A DNA stretch of 64,000 nucleotides from Bdellovibrio bacteriovorus (GCF_001592735.1 NZ_LUKE01000001.1:1086957-1150956); one strand, 5' to 3'; positions 44,855 to 53,910 are shown, counted from the first letter of the stretch. Numbers and translations are program-made. Notes: generated by a model not told the origin, from the letters alone.

Positions 44855-45628
44855 CTATTTCTTTAAAGTTAATCGCACGGGGCAGTGATCAGATCCAAAC
44901 ACCATAGGCAAATGAGCCGCCGCCTTCAAACGATCCGAAGCCTCTTTATTGACCAAGAAATAATCGAGTCGCCAACCCACGTTCTTTTCACGCACTCCCG
45001 GACGATAGCTCCACCAGGTGTAGTGATCCGGGCCTTGTTCAAATTTACGGAAAGAATCCACCCATTCAAGCTTGTCGATAAACTTGGTCATCCATGCACG
45101 TTCTTCAGGTAAGAATCCCGCATTCTTGGCATTCGACTTAGGATTTCTTAAATCGATTTCCTTATGGGCGATATTAAAATCCCCACAAATCATCACCTCA
45201 CGGCCTTTTTTGCGCAAAGCCTGCAAACGCTTTTCAGCCGCCGCACAGAATTCCAATTTAAATGGCAACCGAGCGTGGTCCCGCTGACTGTTTGGGAAAT
45301 AACTATTCACAACAGTGATGGGCCCAAAATCCGCTTCTAACCAACGACCTTCACGGTCAAATTTCTCAATGCCCAACCCCACCCGCACGTCATCGGGCTC
45401 TTTTTTAGAATAAAGGGCGAGGCCAGAATACCCCGCCTTTTCGGCAAAAGCCCAAGAGGAATTGTATTTAGCCGGATGATAAAACGTTTCGTCTTTTTTG
45501 ATCGCTTCATCGGTGATCTTGATTTCTTGCAAGCACACGACGTCTGCTTTTTCTTCCTCAAACCATTCACGAAAGTTTTTGCGTTGAACCGAGCGAAGAC
45601 CATTCACATTCCAAGAGATTAATTTCAT
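44855..45628 (-). CDS. xthA: Exodeoxyribonuclease III
   Basis: A 257-residue AP endonuclease/3'-exonuclease of the ExoIII family. The opening MKLISWNVNGLRS (residues 1-13), DVVCLQEIKITD (Glu metal ligand), VVNSYFPN, MICGDFNIAHKEIDLRNPKS (Asp/Asn), and FGSDHCPVRL (catalytic His) follow the family in order. It acts in base-excision repair. The ATG at 45628 gives the family start; an upstream ATG adds nine residues. It lies 9 bp upstream of the HAD gene. Confidence 0.96.
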   Translation of the reverse strand: MKLISWNVNGLRSVQRKNFREWFEEEKADVVCLQEIKITDEAIKKDETFYHPAKYNSSWAFAEKAGYSGLALYSKKEPDDVRVGLGIEKFDREGRWLEADFGPITVVNSYFPNSQRDHARLPFKLEFCAAAEKRLQALRKKGREVMICGDFNIAHKEIDLRNPKSNAKNAGFLPEERAWMTKFIDKLEWVDSFRKFEQGPDHYTWWSYRPGVREKNVGWRLDYFLVNKEASDRLKAAAHLPMVFGSDHCPVRLTLKK

Positions 45629-45688
45629 GCACTTAAGATAGTCCTGAAGCATCAAAAACTCAAGGCCAGCACCTTAACGGGGGCTCGC

Positions 45689-46267
45689 CTAATGAATCTT
45701 TTTTCCGGAGGCAAACATCTTAATGAATTGCTCTATTCGCCTTTTACGAGTTTCCTCTTTTTTTGATTGATGAAGACGCCACGCTATCGCGAAAGTATTG
45801 GTTTTATTTAAGGTCTTAAAAAATGAGTAGGCCTTTTTATTCTTTTTAATTTCCTTTAAAAAGTCAGGCGGCACCTTCATATCTTTCGGTGATTGATAAG
45901 TACGCTCCCAACGTCCGTCCTCTTTAGCTTTTTGGATTTCCACCAAACCCGAGGCATGCATGCGTTTGGACTTAATAAGCTTTGCCACAATCTTGGTATT
46001 GCGTTCAGACCATACACTGCGCGATCTGCGAGGCGTGTATTTTTGCAACCAAGAATCTTCATCGTAAGGCTTTGCCTGGCCATCAATCCAGCCAAAACAC
46101 AAGACTTCCTCTAACGCTTCTTCACGAGAAATCGTCTTCTTACCCGAAGCCTTATTAAAAAATCGAAGCCAAAGGCCTGCGGCTTTTTTATGGGATTTAA
46201 GGAGCCATTGCCTAAATTGTTTCCCGTCTTTAAAGGATTTAATCTGGTAGTCTTTTTTTTCCGCCAT
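45689..46267 (-). CDS. YdeI/OmpD-associated family protein
   Basis: A 192-residue cytoplasmic protein. The family stretch GLWLRFFNKASGKKTISREE, VLCFGWIDGQAKPYDEDS, RRSRSVWSERNTKIVAKL and the C-terminal AIAWRLHQSKKEETRKRRIEQF match the YdeI family (PF13376). Its members are linked to antimicrobial-peptide resistance in a few bacteria, but the mechanism is unknown. It is divergent from a CPXCG protein with 17 bp between. The window holds a second YdeI-type protein at 20641-21231. Confidence 0.88.
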   Translation of the reverse strand: MAEKKDYQIKSFKDGKQFRQWLLKSHKKAAGLWLRFFNKASGKKTISREEALEEVLCFGWIDGQAKPYDEDSWLQKYTPRRSRSVWSERNTKIVAKLIKSKRMHASGLVEIQKAKEDGRWERTYQSPKDMKVPPDFLKEIKKNKKAYSFFKTLNKTNTFAIAWRLHQSKKEETRKRRIEQFIKMFASGKKIH

Positions 46268-46284
46268 ATAGTAAGATCATACCC

Positions 46285-46476
46285 ATGGAAGAGGTCGAAA
46301 AGCACTTTAAGTGTCCATATTGTTTTGAAAGAATCTCGATGCTGCTAGATCCCAGCATCAGCGACGTGCAGTCCTATGTCGAAGACTGCGAGGTCTGCTG
46401 CAACCCCATCCAAATTACTTTTGAAGTTATCGAAGATAAAATTAAGCAATTCCAGGCGCAGAAGGCTTATGGATAA
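46285..46476 (+). CDS. CPXCG-motif cysteine-rich protein
   Basis: A 63-residue protein with paired cysteines for one zinc: FKCPYCFERI and the CEVCCNP region. This pattern belongs to the CPXCG-motif small protein family of unknown role. It has no clear Shine-Dalgarno and only a 17-bp gap to the divergent YdeI-like gene, which suggests a leaderless or very short leader transcript. Confidence 0.82.
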   Translation: MEEVEKHFKCPYCFERISMLLDPSISDVQSYVEDCEVCCNPIQITFEVIEDKIKQFQAQKAYG

Positions 46477-46479
46477 AAC

Positions 46480-46505
46480 AAAGGCCGCTTTCGCGGCCTT
46501 TAAAA
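46480..46505. terminator. Bidirectional intrinsic terminator
   Basis: AAGGCCGC-TTTC-GCGGCCTT is an 8-bp stem flanked by A/T on both sides. On the minus strand it is followed by TTTGTTTTAT. It sits between the CPXCG gene end and the TIGR02147 gene end. Confidence 0.8.
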
Positions 46506-46507
46506 GC

Positions 46508-47656
46508 TTATCTAAACAAATCCGCCGCAGAGGCCGCATTCGCGGCTAAAGAACTCACGTTCTTTTTCGCGTCTTTGCCATCAGCAACATTTGCTGGTTG
46601 AGCCGGGGCCGCTTGCATCACCACTTCCGCAGCCGGAGCCATTGGAGTCGCCGGTTTAACAACCGGCGTTTCGGTTTCCACCAACTCGGTTTCGGGTTTT
46701 AAATCCAAAGCCGATTCCATCACTGCTGAGGCTTGAGCTGACACACCGGCAGAGTTTGTCACCGGGAACAATTGAATGTTCAATTGGTACACTCTTTCGC
46801 CTTTGGATTTCATACGCGCGATAGAGTTGTCTTTATGAATACCTTTACGCATTTGGCGAAGTTTGAATTTGATCTCTTCAAATTCCGCTTTCGTTAATGA
46901 CATCGTCAAAGTGCCAAATTCACGCTCTGTCGGTTGATCTTGGTAAAGGGACTCTAAGCCCAAGTACATCAATTGAGACTGAAGCTTGCGCACCAATGCC
47001 ACAGGGATGTCTTCGGGGGACTCAATCAAGCTGCGATTTTTCTTTAATTCGCCGGTCACTTCGTCACGACGAAGCTCGCCAGAGTTTAGCAATGTTGACA
47101 GCGCCGTCTCGATTTCATCTTCCGACGCTTTACCACGAAGAAGTTGCTTTAAAGCGGCCGTATCAAAAGAAACACCGTCTTGGTCGACCATCGCATAAAT
47201 GATCCAAGTCACCCAGTTTGGAACCTTTTCCCAAGTTTTGCGATCGATTTCGCCGGATTTAAGTTTTCCGGCAACACGATGCTCACTTAGCTTTTTTAGA
47301 TACATATTACGTTCGGCCGGATCGGTGGCTTGCGTGAAATGAACAAGCAAACGGAACTCGTCCGTTTGTTCCTTCATAAAGCTAAGCGCTTTACCGAATT
47401 TGCCAATCATATCGTCAGAAAGATTTCTTTTTCCTTCGATGATCATTTTTAAATAGTTTGGAGATTTGATATTCGCCGCTGCAGAGAACACGGCATAGTT
47501 GTAGGCTCTTAAGGCGCCTTTTGAAGACTTTCTTTTGAAAGTATAAAAGTCCGCTAAGAACTGGCGATAGTTCATGTAATCAGAAAGAAGAGGAGCTGCC
47601 GCCGAACTTGTTGAAATTTCTTTGCCTTTGCCGAACTGAGCTTGAGAGTTTTGCAT
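46508..47656 (-). CDS. TIGR02147 family protein
   Basis: A 382-residue protein. The core DYMNYRQFLADFYTFKRKS, FSAAANIKSPNYLKMIIEGKRNLSD and the following helical regions match the TIGR02147 family, found mainly in Bdellovibrio and Fibrobacter, with an HTH-like region (PNYLKMIIEGKR) followed by a helical domain. The last 85 residues are Ala/Pro/Val-rich and poorly conserved. It is likely cytoplasmic; no signal peptide is seen. A DNA-binding or regulatory role has been proposed for the family but is not established. Confidence 0.82.
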   Translation of the reverse strand: MQNSQAQFGKGKEISTSSAAAPLLSDYMNYRQFLADFYTFKRKSSKGALRAYNYAVFSAAANIKSPNYLKMIIEGKRNLSDDMIGKFGKALSFMKEQTDEFRLLVHFTQATDPAERNMYLKKLSEHRVAGKLKSGEIDRKTWEKVPNWVTWIIYAMVDQDGVSFDTAALKQLLRGKASEDEIETALSTLLNSGELRRDEVTGELKKNRSLIESPEDIPVALVRKLQSQLMYLGLESLYQDQPTEREFGTLTMSLTKAEFEEIKFKLRQMRKGIHKDNSIARMKSKGERVYQLNIQLFPVTNSAGVSAQASAVMESALDLKPETELVETETPVVKPATPMAPAAEVVMQAAPAQPANVADGKDAKKNVSSLAANAASAADLFR

Positions 47657-47757
47657 AGAAATGTTCTCCTTATTTACCCAAATAGTTCACCTGATTTGAA
47701 TCTTCAAAACAAGCGTAATTGGAATAAAGAGCGCAAACTTACCGCAAGGCGCAAAAT

Positions 47758-48303
47758 TTAAGGATTAAAAACGGGCTTCCAAGATTCTTCGGGATCTCGG
47801 CAATCATCTTTTTTCAGCAAAGTCTTTACTTGAAAGGTTTGATATCCCGGATGCCATTTAAATTCAGCTCGGCTGCCGCATAAGGAACTTCCATTCATAT
47901 AATACTGGCTGCGCAAAACCTGATTGGCTGAATCCCAGTCAATATTATGAATCACATCACGCGCCACAATACCTTCATAAGGATGATAATTAACAAATCG
48001 AATGGCCTTGGTTAGAAAACCATCGGGATGTGAGGACTCTTTGATCGTCACAAAAACACTCCACGCCAGATTCGCGCTCCAATAAGCGCAAGGCACCAAC
48101 CAAAGGGTGGCGCCTTCATCAAGAGTGACCTTTTTGATTCCATAGTTTTCAGAAAGTTCTGGCCAACGAGTTTCGCAGACCCCTTGTTTCATTTGAATCG
48201 CTTGAATTTCTAGGATCGGGGCCGGCAAGATTTCTGTCGCCTTAGCAAAAGCCAAGGATTCAAAAAGCATACAAATGATTAAAAGACGGAATACTTTCAT
48301 CAC
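47758..48303 (-). CDS. Secreted DUF1176-like protein
   Basis: A 181-residue protein with a signal peptide (LLIICMLFESLAFA). The mature part contains ATLWLVPCAYWSANLAWSVFV, LCGSRAEFKWHPGYQ and KKDDCRDPEESWKPVF, with four cysteines. It resembles DUF1176 proteins, whose function is unknown. There is no close partner; it is followed on the same strand by TIGR02147 100 bp later. Confidence 0.6.
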   Translation of the reverse strand: MMKVFRLLIICMLFESLAFAKATEILPAPILEIQAIQMKQGVCETRWPELSENYGIKKVTLDEGATLWLVPCAYWSANLAWSVFVTIKESSHPDGFLTKAIRFVNYHPYEGIVARDVIHNIDWDSANQVLRSQYYMNGSSLCGSRAEFKWHPGYQTFQVKTLLKKDDCRDPEESWKPVFNP

Positions 48304-48383
48304 GTCATTTTAAAGCATTTTTGATATCAAAGAGATCCCCAAACCACATTTAGTAAGGAATCGTCGAATGACTAAACTTCAGA

Positions 48384-48416
48384 CAAAAAAATGGGACCCC
48401 AAAATGGAGTCCCATC
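48384..48416 (-). terminator. Intrinsic terminator of the secreted-protein gene
   Basis: On the minus strand, ATGGGACTCCA pairs with TGGGGTCCCAT (one mismatch) around a four-base loop, followed by TTTTTTT. It lies 33 bp after the stop of the gene at 48449-49345. Confidence 0.82.
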
Positions 48417-48448
48417 AATGACCTTGGGGAAGGTGCAGTTTTTAGAAA

Positions 48449-49345
48449 CTAACGAACTAAGCGAATCGTCACACGGAAAATGTCTACATCTCCGCGAGTG
48501 TTGATCGCAATGCTATCGCCGCCATAACCAATTGTCGCGTTATAAGGGCGGAAGCTTACCAGGCGACGGAAGCGATCCACTGACATAGTTTGACCTTGAT
48601 TGTATCCATTAATCAAAAGATCCAGTAGAGCATTATTGAACGCCGCTTGAGCTTCGACATCCACCGATTCGATACGATATCCACGGTAACGATACATATC
48701 GATGTAAGGAGCAAGCTCTAAACGGCTGATACCCATCATACGACGATTGATACTGATGTTAATCATCTCCGGGTATCCAGGGCCAGGACCTGGGTTTGGA
48801 TTGTAACCACCACCGCGATCTACCAAGTTCACCGTGATGTTACCGATATCAACAACGCCACGGACAGAAAGAATTAAGTTTGTAAAATCACGACCGATCA
48901 CATCGCCAAAGCGAGGACGTAAAAGGATACGACCTTGTGGATTGTAAATCGTGTCACCTTGGCGACCATCAGTAACCAAACTAATTTGCGTGCTTTGATC
49001 ATAACCACGAAGCTCAACAACAACAGACTCAACAGAATATCCGCGGTAGTCATCACCAATACGACCTAACTGGCGCAATGGAAGATCCGTGTTACCCACT
49101 CGCTGACCGATAAAGATGTTGCGAGACTCTTGGCGACCATAACCGGGACCTGGGTTTCCGGGAGCCGGATATCCTGGGCCTGGTGCCGGATTGCCAGGAA
49201 AACTTGGAATCGGAGCCGGTCCCCCACCACCAGGTCCATGACCCGGGCCGCGACCTGGGCGTCTGTCACCCGGGAAGGCGCCCGCACTGACCGACATGAA
49301 AGTAATTGCTGCAAATGAAAGTAAAATGAATTTTTGTAGAGCCAT
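48449..49345 (-). CDS. Secreted protein with duplicated beta domains
   Basis: A 298-residue protein with a signal peptide (FILLSFAAITFMSVSAGA). The next 50 residues are Gly/Pro-rich with repeats of PGPG/PGNPGPG. Two domains of about 100 residues follow: RNIFIGQRVGNTDLPLRQLG to ITVNLV, and MINISINRRMMGISRLEL to FRVTIRLV. They share the plan of an opening strand, a line with Y-RGY-(S/R)-(V/I)-ESV-(V/D)-VE and an end in DI-x2-(I/V)-T-(V/I)-x-LV, so they are internal duplicates. It is likely a surface or periplasmic protein; function unknown. Confidence 0.72.
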   Translation of the reverse strand: MALQKFILLSFAAITFMSVSAGAFPGDRRPGRGPGHGPGGGGPAPIPSFPGNPAPGPGYPAPGNPGPGYGRQESRNIFIGQRVGNTDLPLRQLGRIGDDYRGYSVESVVVELRGYDQSTQISLVTDGRQGDTIYNPQGRILLRPRFGDVIGRDFTNLILSVRGVVDIGNITVNLVDRGGGYNPNPGPGPGYPEMINISINRRMMGISRLELAPYIDMYRYRGYRIESVDVEAQAAFNNALLDLLINGYNQGQTMSVDRFRRLVSFRPYNATIGYGGDSIAINTRGDVDIFRVTIRLVR

Positions 49346-49469
49346 TGTGTCTCCCCTTAATATGAAACTTAAAACCCCAAAACGGCTTAAGCAACCATTA
49401 TACCAACTACTTTGCAGTCAAAATGACACCAAATCCCAAGAAAGGAACGCCCATCACCGTTCGCAAAAA

Positions 49470-49506
49470 AGAAAAAGACCGTGGTTTCTAGCCACGGCCT
49501 TTTTTC
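49470..49506. terminator. Bidirectional intrinsic terminator
   Basis: The stem GACCGTGG/CCACGGCC around TTTCTAG is flanked by an A-rich 5' side and TTTTTT on the 3' side. It ends the lipoprotein gene at 49536 (minus strand) and can also work on the plus strand. Confidence 0.8.
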
Positions 49507-49535
49507 AAATCACTTTATTTTCACGAAAGACAGAA

Positions 49536-50942
49536 CTATTTCAAATTCTCGTCGTTCAATTCAACTAAAGGTTTAATACGTCTCATGAACGTGATCGCGA
49601 ATTGATCTTGGGTAAAGTCCGCGCGTTTTCGCATTTTAAATTTCACGCGAACTTGGCCCAAACCGTTATTAGCAACTAGGCGCGCATCAGCGATAAAGTT
49701 TTGGTATCTTAAGCTTGTTGAGTTGGTATCAATCAAATCTAAAGAGTCTTCTTTATCTTGTGCCAAGCGCGAAAGAACAATGTTCACTCCCGTTCCCGCT
49801 TCCGGAGCCAATAAAGGACCAGCAAAAGCCAGAAGTTCATTGTTATAAGCCTTCATAGAAAGCGTCACGCCTGACCGGCCATTCACCACTTCCCAAGAAT
49901 TCATTGTAGCGTAACGAAGACGATTGGCAGAGTTGATGTTTCTTTTAATCGTATTGATCGCAAGTTCGTACAAACGCAAATATTCTGGATTCCCTGATGA
50001 TTCACCCGGAAGACTGAACCAAAGATCCATTTTCGAGTTTCTGAAAACCACGTTGATGATCGCACTGTCGTCACCACCACCGATTTTCGCGCGAACGAAA
50101 ACATTTTCACAACCACCATCAAAATCCACACACTTCCAGGTGCCTTCCATCAACCGTGAGCCTGTCGTTTTTTCGCCGTTGCCAGCACGAACAAGTCTTA
50201 ATGGATTGGCAGGACCCGAAGCTGATGAACCCGCTAAGTTATATACAACATCTTTGCCGTATTCTTTAACTTTCAAAGTCACGATACCGTCACCCGAAAG
50301 GCTGTCCACAGACATTTTAGCAAATGTCACAGACGCCGCCGCTTCAATATTCAAACGACGATAACGTTCGCCCACACGACTGTTACGCGCGCGAAGGAAG
50401 TTTAATAATTCATCTGTTGAAGACGACGTATATAAAAGACCATCCGCCGCCACGCCACCAGTATAACGTTTACCGTAATTATCGTTTTCGACGTTATTGG
50501 CATCGTTAACAACGTAATCGCGAGGAACTTCTTGCGGAGTTGTTGGAACCGGTTCTGTTTCTACCACGGGTGGTGGAAGATTAGGACGAGTCGATGGACG
50601 ACTTGAATGTCCTGATCCCTTATTAGAACCAGAATTAGAGTTATCCGGAAGTGGAGTCGGCTCGTATTGATCACCTTCTTCTTCACCTACTTCATTATCA
50701 TCACCTGGTTTATAATCAGTATCTGCACCACCATTAGGGTCTGGAAGTCCGCCTCCCATCTTACCATTGGTATCGCCTTGATCAGAGTTTGGAACTTTTG
50801 GCGCCGGTTTATCACCTGTTTGGGTTTGCGTATCTTGCGGAGGTGCCGCAATAACATCTTTCTTTTTACCACACGCAGAAATGCTCAACGTCGCGAGTAA
50901 CGCGGCGGTAATCACGGTGTGCTTCTTAAGCATCGGTAACAT
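49536..50942 (-). CDS. Lipoprotein, unknown function
   Basis: A 468-residue lipoprotein. After the signal (HTVITAALLATLSISACGKKK, lipobox SAC) a long, disordered linker of about 120 residues, rich in Asp/Gly/Pro/Thr (with GDDNEVGEEEGDQY), is followed by a globular part (about 170-468) with strands such as VTLKVKEYGKDVVYNLAG and CVDFDGGCENVFVRAKIGG, with two cysteines. GGAGGT lies upstream of the ATG at 50942. I do not recognise a family. It is outer-membrane or periplasmic. Confidence 0.7.
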   Translation of the reverse strand: MLPMLKKHTVITAALLATLSISACGKKKDVIAAPPQDTQTQTGDKPAPKVPNSDQGDTNGKMGGGLPDPNGGADTDYKPGDDNEVGEEEGDQYEPTPLPDNSNSGSNKGSGHSSRPSTRPNLPPPVVETEPVPTTPQEVPRDYVVNDANNVENDNYGKRYTGGVAADGLLYTSSSTDELLNFLRARNSRVGERYRRLNIEAAASVTFAKMSVDSLSGDGIVTLKVKEYGKDVVYNLAGSSASGPANPLRLVRAGNGEKTTGSRLMEGTWKCVDFDGGCENVFVRAKIGGGDDSAIINVVFRNSKMDLWFSLPGESSGNPEYLRLYELAINTIKRNINSANRLRYATMNSWEVVNGRSGVTLSMKAYNNELLAFAGPLLAPEAGTGVNIVLSRLAQDKEDSLDLIDTNSTSLRYQNFIADARLVANNGLGQVRVKFKMRKRADFTQDQFAITFMRRIKPLVELNDENLK

Positions 50943-51067
50943 CAATACCTCCAAATATTTCTATCCATCGCCCCCAGGAGCAAGCTTTGTGCCCGATTTC
51001 GTCACCCCTCATCAGGGCTTGTATTGTCGTTCAGTTGAGTTTAAGACTATGTTTTGGAAGGAATTAC

Positions 51068-51760
51068 ATGCCTGTACAACAATTCGGCGCACTCATATCA
51101 GACACAAAAAAATTGAAACGACATATTCTTATTGTTTTAGGAACTGCATTCGCGTGTGCTGCCGTGCTGGGATTTTTCTTCGATCAAAAGATTGCACTCT
51201 ATTTTGGGCAACAAGAAATCCGTGACGTGATTTGGCTTGCCGCCAGAGAAATCACCAACGTCGGCCTTTCAGAACACTACTTTGCCATTGCGATTGGCAC
51301 GTGGGCCTTTTGCGCTTGGGTTGCTCCCAAGATGAATCTTTTTAAAAAGAACCTTAAAGAGGTCGACTTCTTTCGCCGCTGGGGTTTGAACTTTTTGGTA
51401 GCTTTGATCGTCAGTGGAGTTTTAACTCATCTGTTTAAATTCTTATTCGGCCGCCAAAGACCGCACAAAACGCCGGACTTTGAGCCCTTCACTTTCAATC
51501 CGTTTACTACTCATTGGGATTTCCATTCGTTTTCTTCGGGCCATTCCCAAGTGATGTGGACGGTGGCGACTATGTTTACCGTGGCCTTTCCTAAATTTCG
51601 CTGGTTGTGGGTTTTATTTGCGATTTCTATTTGCTCTACCCGGGCGATCATTCATGATCATTTTTTAAGTGATATTATCTTTGGCTCTGCCTTAGGTTAC
51701 GTGGGCAGCCTGCTTGCGATGAAAATCATGAAAGAAAAAACAAAAAACGGGCTTTATTAA
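51068..51760 (+). CDS. PAP2 family phosphatase
   Basis: A 230-residue membrane phosphatase with five or six hydrophobic segments. The three PAP2 motifs are seen: KFLFGRQRPH, SFSSGHSQ and SRAIIHDHFLSDIIFG, with the catalytic His in the last. It would dephosphorylate lipid phosphates (phosphatidate, undecaprenyl or lipid A-type) in the membrane. AAGGAATTAC precedes the ATG at 51068. It is divergent from the lipoprotein at 49536 and its stop overlaps the next gene by 4 bp. Confidence 0.92.
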   Translation: MPVQQFGALISDTKKLKRHILIVLGTAFACAAVLGFFFDQKIALYFGQQEIRDVIWLAAREITNVGLSEHYFAIAIGTWAFCAWVAPKMNLFKKNLKEVDFFRRWGLNFLVALIVSGVLTHLFKFLFGRQRPHKTPDFEPFTFNPFTTHWDFHSFSSGHSQVMWTVATMFTVAFPKFRWLWVLFAISICSTRAIIHDHFLSDIIFGSALGYVGSLLAMKIMKEKTKNGLY

Positions 51761-52512
51761 GATTTTTCAGAAAGGAATTCCACCAAGTATTGGGATTCCT
51801 TTAAAGCTTTCATGCGGGCTTTATAATCTTCGATATGTGCTTCCACCAAAGACCAAAAGCGGCTGGAATGGTCCATATGCTGCAAATGCGCTAACTCGTG
51901 CACGATCACGTAATCAATAATTTCTTGATTAAAAACAATCAAACGCCAATTCAAGTTAATAACCTTGCGTGAAGAGCAACTGCCCCAACGAGTGCGCTGT
52001 TCACGGTACTTCACTTGGGTGGGGCTTAGTTTCATTTGCGCTGACCAATGACGAACGCGCTCATCTAAAAGCTGAACGGCTTCGCGCTTATAAAAATGCC
52101 TGATTTCTTTTAACGCCGTCGGGTGCTCTTGAATCAGCGAATTCGCGCTCCACTCATTGCGCGGAATATGTAAAAGCAGATGTTCATCCGTGACCGAAAC
52201 AAAGGCTTTCTTATGTAAGGTGATGACGACTTTAAGTTTGCGCGTGCGCCCCAGAAACGGAAAGTCTTCATAGGCTTGAATCTTTTTATCAGGGAATTTT
52301 TCAGCGATTTCTTCAAACTTCGCAAAATTCTTTTCAATCCAGTCTTTTTTGGACATCAAAAAATCAATAATGACCTTGTGCTGGGTTGTTTGCGCCGCCA
52401 CAACTTTGATGGGCTTATTAGGGTACAGATAAATAGACACCGAACGACGAAAAGCTCGTCGGTGAATTTCAACTGGCCATTTAGCAAAGAGAAAAGTTTC
52501 TTTCGCACCCAT
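51757..52512 (-). CDS. YgjP-like metal-dependent hydrolase
   Basis: A 251-residue cytoplasmic protein. The metalloprotease motif IVHELAHLQHMDHSSRFW is at about residues 200-218 (HELAH plus a downstream His), and the preceding REQRTRWGSCSSRKVINLNWRLI fits the YgjP/WLM (DUF45) family, a group of zinc-metallopeptidases of unsettled role. It is convergent with PAP2 by 4 bp and divergent from SrkA. Confidence 0.88.
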   Translation of the reverse strand: MGAKETFLFAKWPVEIHRRAFRRSVSIYLYPNKPIKVVAAQTTQHKVIIDFLMSKKDWIEKNFAKFEEIAEKFPDKKIQAYEDFPFLGRTRKLKVVITLHKKAFVSVTDEHLLLHIPRNEWSANSLIQEHPTALKEIRHFYKREAVQLLDERVRHWSAQMKLSPTQVKYREQRTRWGSCSSRKVINLNWRLIVFNQEIIDYVIVHELAHLQHMDHSSRFWSLVEAHIEDYKARMKALKESQYLVEFLSEKS

Positions 52513-52574
52513 CCAAGTCAGAGAATGACTTAAGGCTTCTTCAATGGCAAGCTGGTAAAAGAGCCTTGAGGTTT

Positions 52575-53549
52575 ATGGACAAAAACGCTTCCTTTTACAC
52601 TTTAGAACCTGAAAAAGTTTTGCGAGCCGCAGAAAATGCCGGACTTTATCCGACAGGCGAATTCACCCAGTTGAATTCTTATGAAAATCGCGTTTTTGAT
52701 ATCAAATTGGAAGAACCTTGCACCCCGGGGGCCCTCAACAAAAATGTCATCGCTAAATTCTATCGACCCCATCGATGGAGCAAAGACGCGATTTTAGAGG
52801 AACATGAATTTCTGCTTTCCTTAAAAAATGAAGGCATTCCGGCTGTCGCCCCCTTAATAATGGGCCACGATCAAACCGTGGCCGAGGTTGACGGCATGTA
52901 CGTCACCTTTTTCCCTAAAGTCTTAGGTCGCATGCCACAAGAATTCCTAGAGGGCGAGCTCAACAAAGTCGGCCGTCTCATGGCGCAAGTTCATAATGTG
53001 GGCGCCAGAAAAACGGCGCCCCATCGCCCAACCTTAGATACTTCTTACTATGGCGGTTGGGATACATTGGATTTCTTGCAAGACTGGATCACCCCCGAGT
53101 TGCGCGAACGTTACACCGTGGCTTCAGAAGATATTCTTTACGCCATTGAAGACAGCTTTAATCCCGCCGAATTCATCCGTATTCACGGCGATTGCCATAA
53201 GGGAAATCTTTTGAACAACGGAAAAGAATTTTTCTTGGTCGATTTCGATGATTTCGTCAATGGCCCGGTGATTCAGGATTTCTGGATGCTACTCTCAGGC
53301 GATGCCGACATGTTAGAGGATGAAAAAGCACAGATCATTTCTGGCTATGAAGAGCTGCGCGAATTTCCGGACCATCAGTGGGCGTGGATTCCACTTTTAC
53401 GTGGTTTAAGAATTATTTCTTATGCCGGGTGGATTGCGAAACGCTGGACAGACCCAAGCTTCCCCAGATTATTTCCAGAGTTTAACACTTACACTTATTG
53501 GGCAGAAGAAGTGGAAGCAATTGAACGCATTGCTTGGCAGATTCGCTAG
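52575..53549 (+). CDS. srkA: Stress response kinase A (SrkA/YihE-like)
   Basis: A 324-residue protein kinase-like protein of the SrkA family. The opening YTLEPEKVLRAAENAGLYPTG, NSYENRVFDIKLEE (P-loop-like), RIHGDCHKGNLL and VDFDDFVNGPVIQDFWML are in the family order. It phosphorylates proteins in stress in E. coli. The ATG at 52575 follows GAGG; an ATG three codons earlier is possible. It is divergent from the YgjP-like gene. Confidence 0.9.
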   Translation: MDKNASFYTLEPEKVLRAAENAGLYPTGEFTQLNSYENRVFDIKLEEPCTPGALNKNVIAKFYRPHRWSKDAILEEHEFLLSLKNEGIPAVAPLIMGHDQTVAEVDGMYVTFFPKVLGRMPQEFLEGELNKVGRLMAQVHNVGARKTAPHRPTLDTSYYGGWDTLDFLQDWITPELRERYTVASEDILYAIEDSFNPAEFIRIHGDCHKGNLLNNGKEFFLVDFDDFVNGPVIQDFWMLLSGDADMLEDEKAQIISGYEELREFPDHQWAWIPLLRGLRIISYAGWIAKRWTDPSFPRLFPEFNTYTYWAEEVEAIERIAWQIR

Positions 53550-53563
53550 CTGACACGTCGTAT

Positions 53564-53593
53564 AGTTCCACCTTTTAGTTCCGAAGTGGAACT
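53564..53593. other. Perfect 8-bp stem-loop downstream of srkA
   Basis: AGTTCCAC (53564-53571) and GTGGAACT (53586-53593) pair around a 14-nt loop. The T-run lies in the loop, so this is not a standard terminator. The gap 53550-53823 also holds CCGC-TTGCATC-GCGG near 53678. No gene was recognised; an sRNA or leader is possible. Confidence 0.4.
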
Positions 53594-53823
53594 GATGGTT
53601 CATTCACGAAACCACTTTGAAAATTTAAAATGCATTAAACCTATTTAAACTTGTTTCCAGAATAGGAAGCCCTGGTCCACCGCTTGCATCGCGGCTTTGC
53701 GACCGACGTCCTTTGAGAACTTCTTAAAGCAAAAGTTGAGTTTTTAAAAAATAAAAAAACTTTTCGTTTACTTTGCTGAGAGATTCTTGGATATTGGTAA
53801 TAACTCTATGAAAGGAGGCCATC

Positions 53824-53910
53824 ATGATTATGATGCAAATTCAAAAAACACATACACCACAATCCCTCATGTCTGGGGATGATATGGCCTCCGCAAACGC
53901 CGCCTTCTAG
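53824..53910 (+). CDS. 28-residue peptide gene
   Basis: A short gene with one of the strongest ribosome sites in the window, AAAGGAGG at 53811-53818, and ATG 5 nt later. The product, MIMMQIQKTHTPQSLMSGDD then MASANAAF, is 28 residues with many Met/Ser/Ala and no Cys. The A/T-rich upstream gap could hold a promoter. It is followed by a 237-bp gap and a 99-residue membrane protein. I recognise no family. It may be a signal, leader or regulatory peptide. Confidence 0.5.
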   Translation: MIMMQIQKTHTPQSLMSGDDMASANAAF

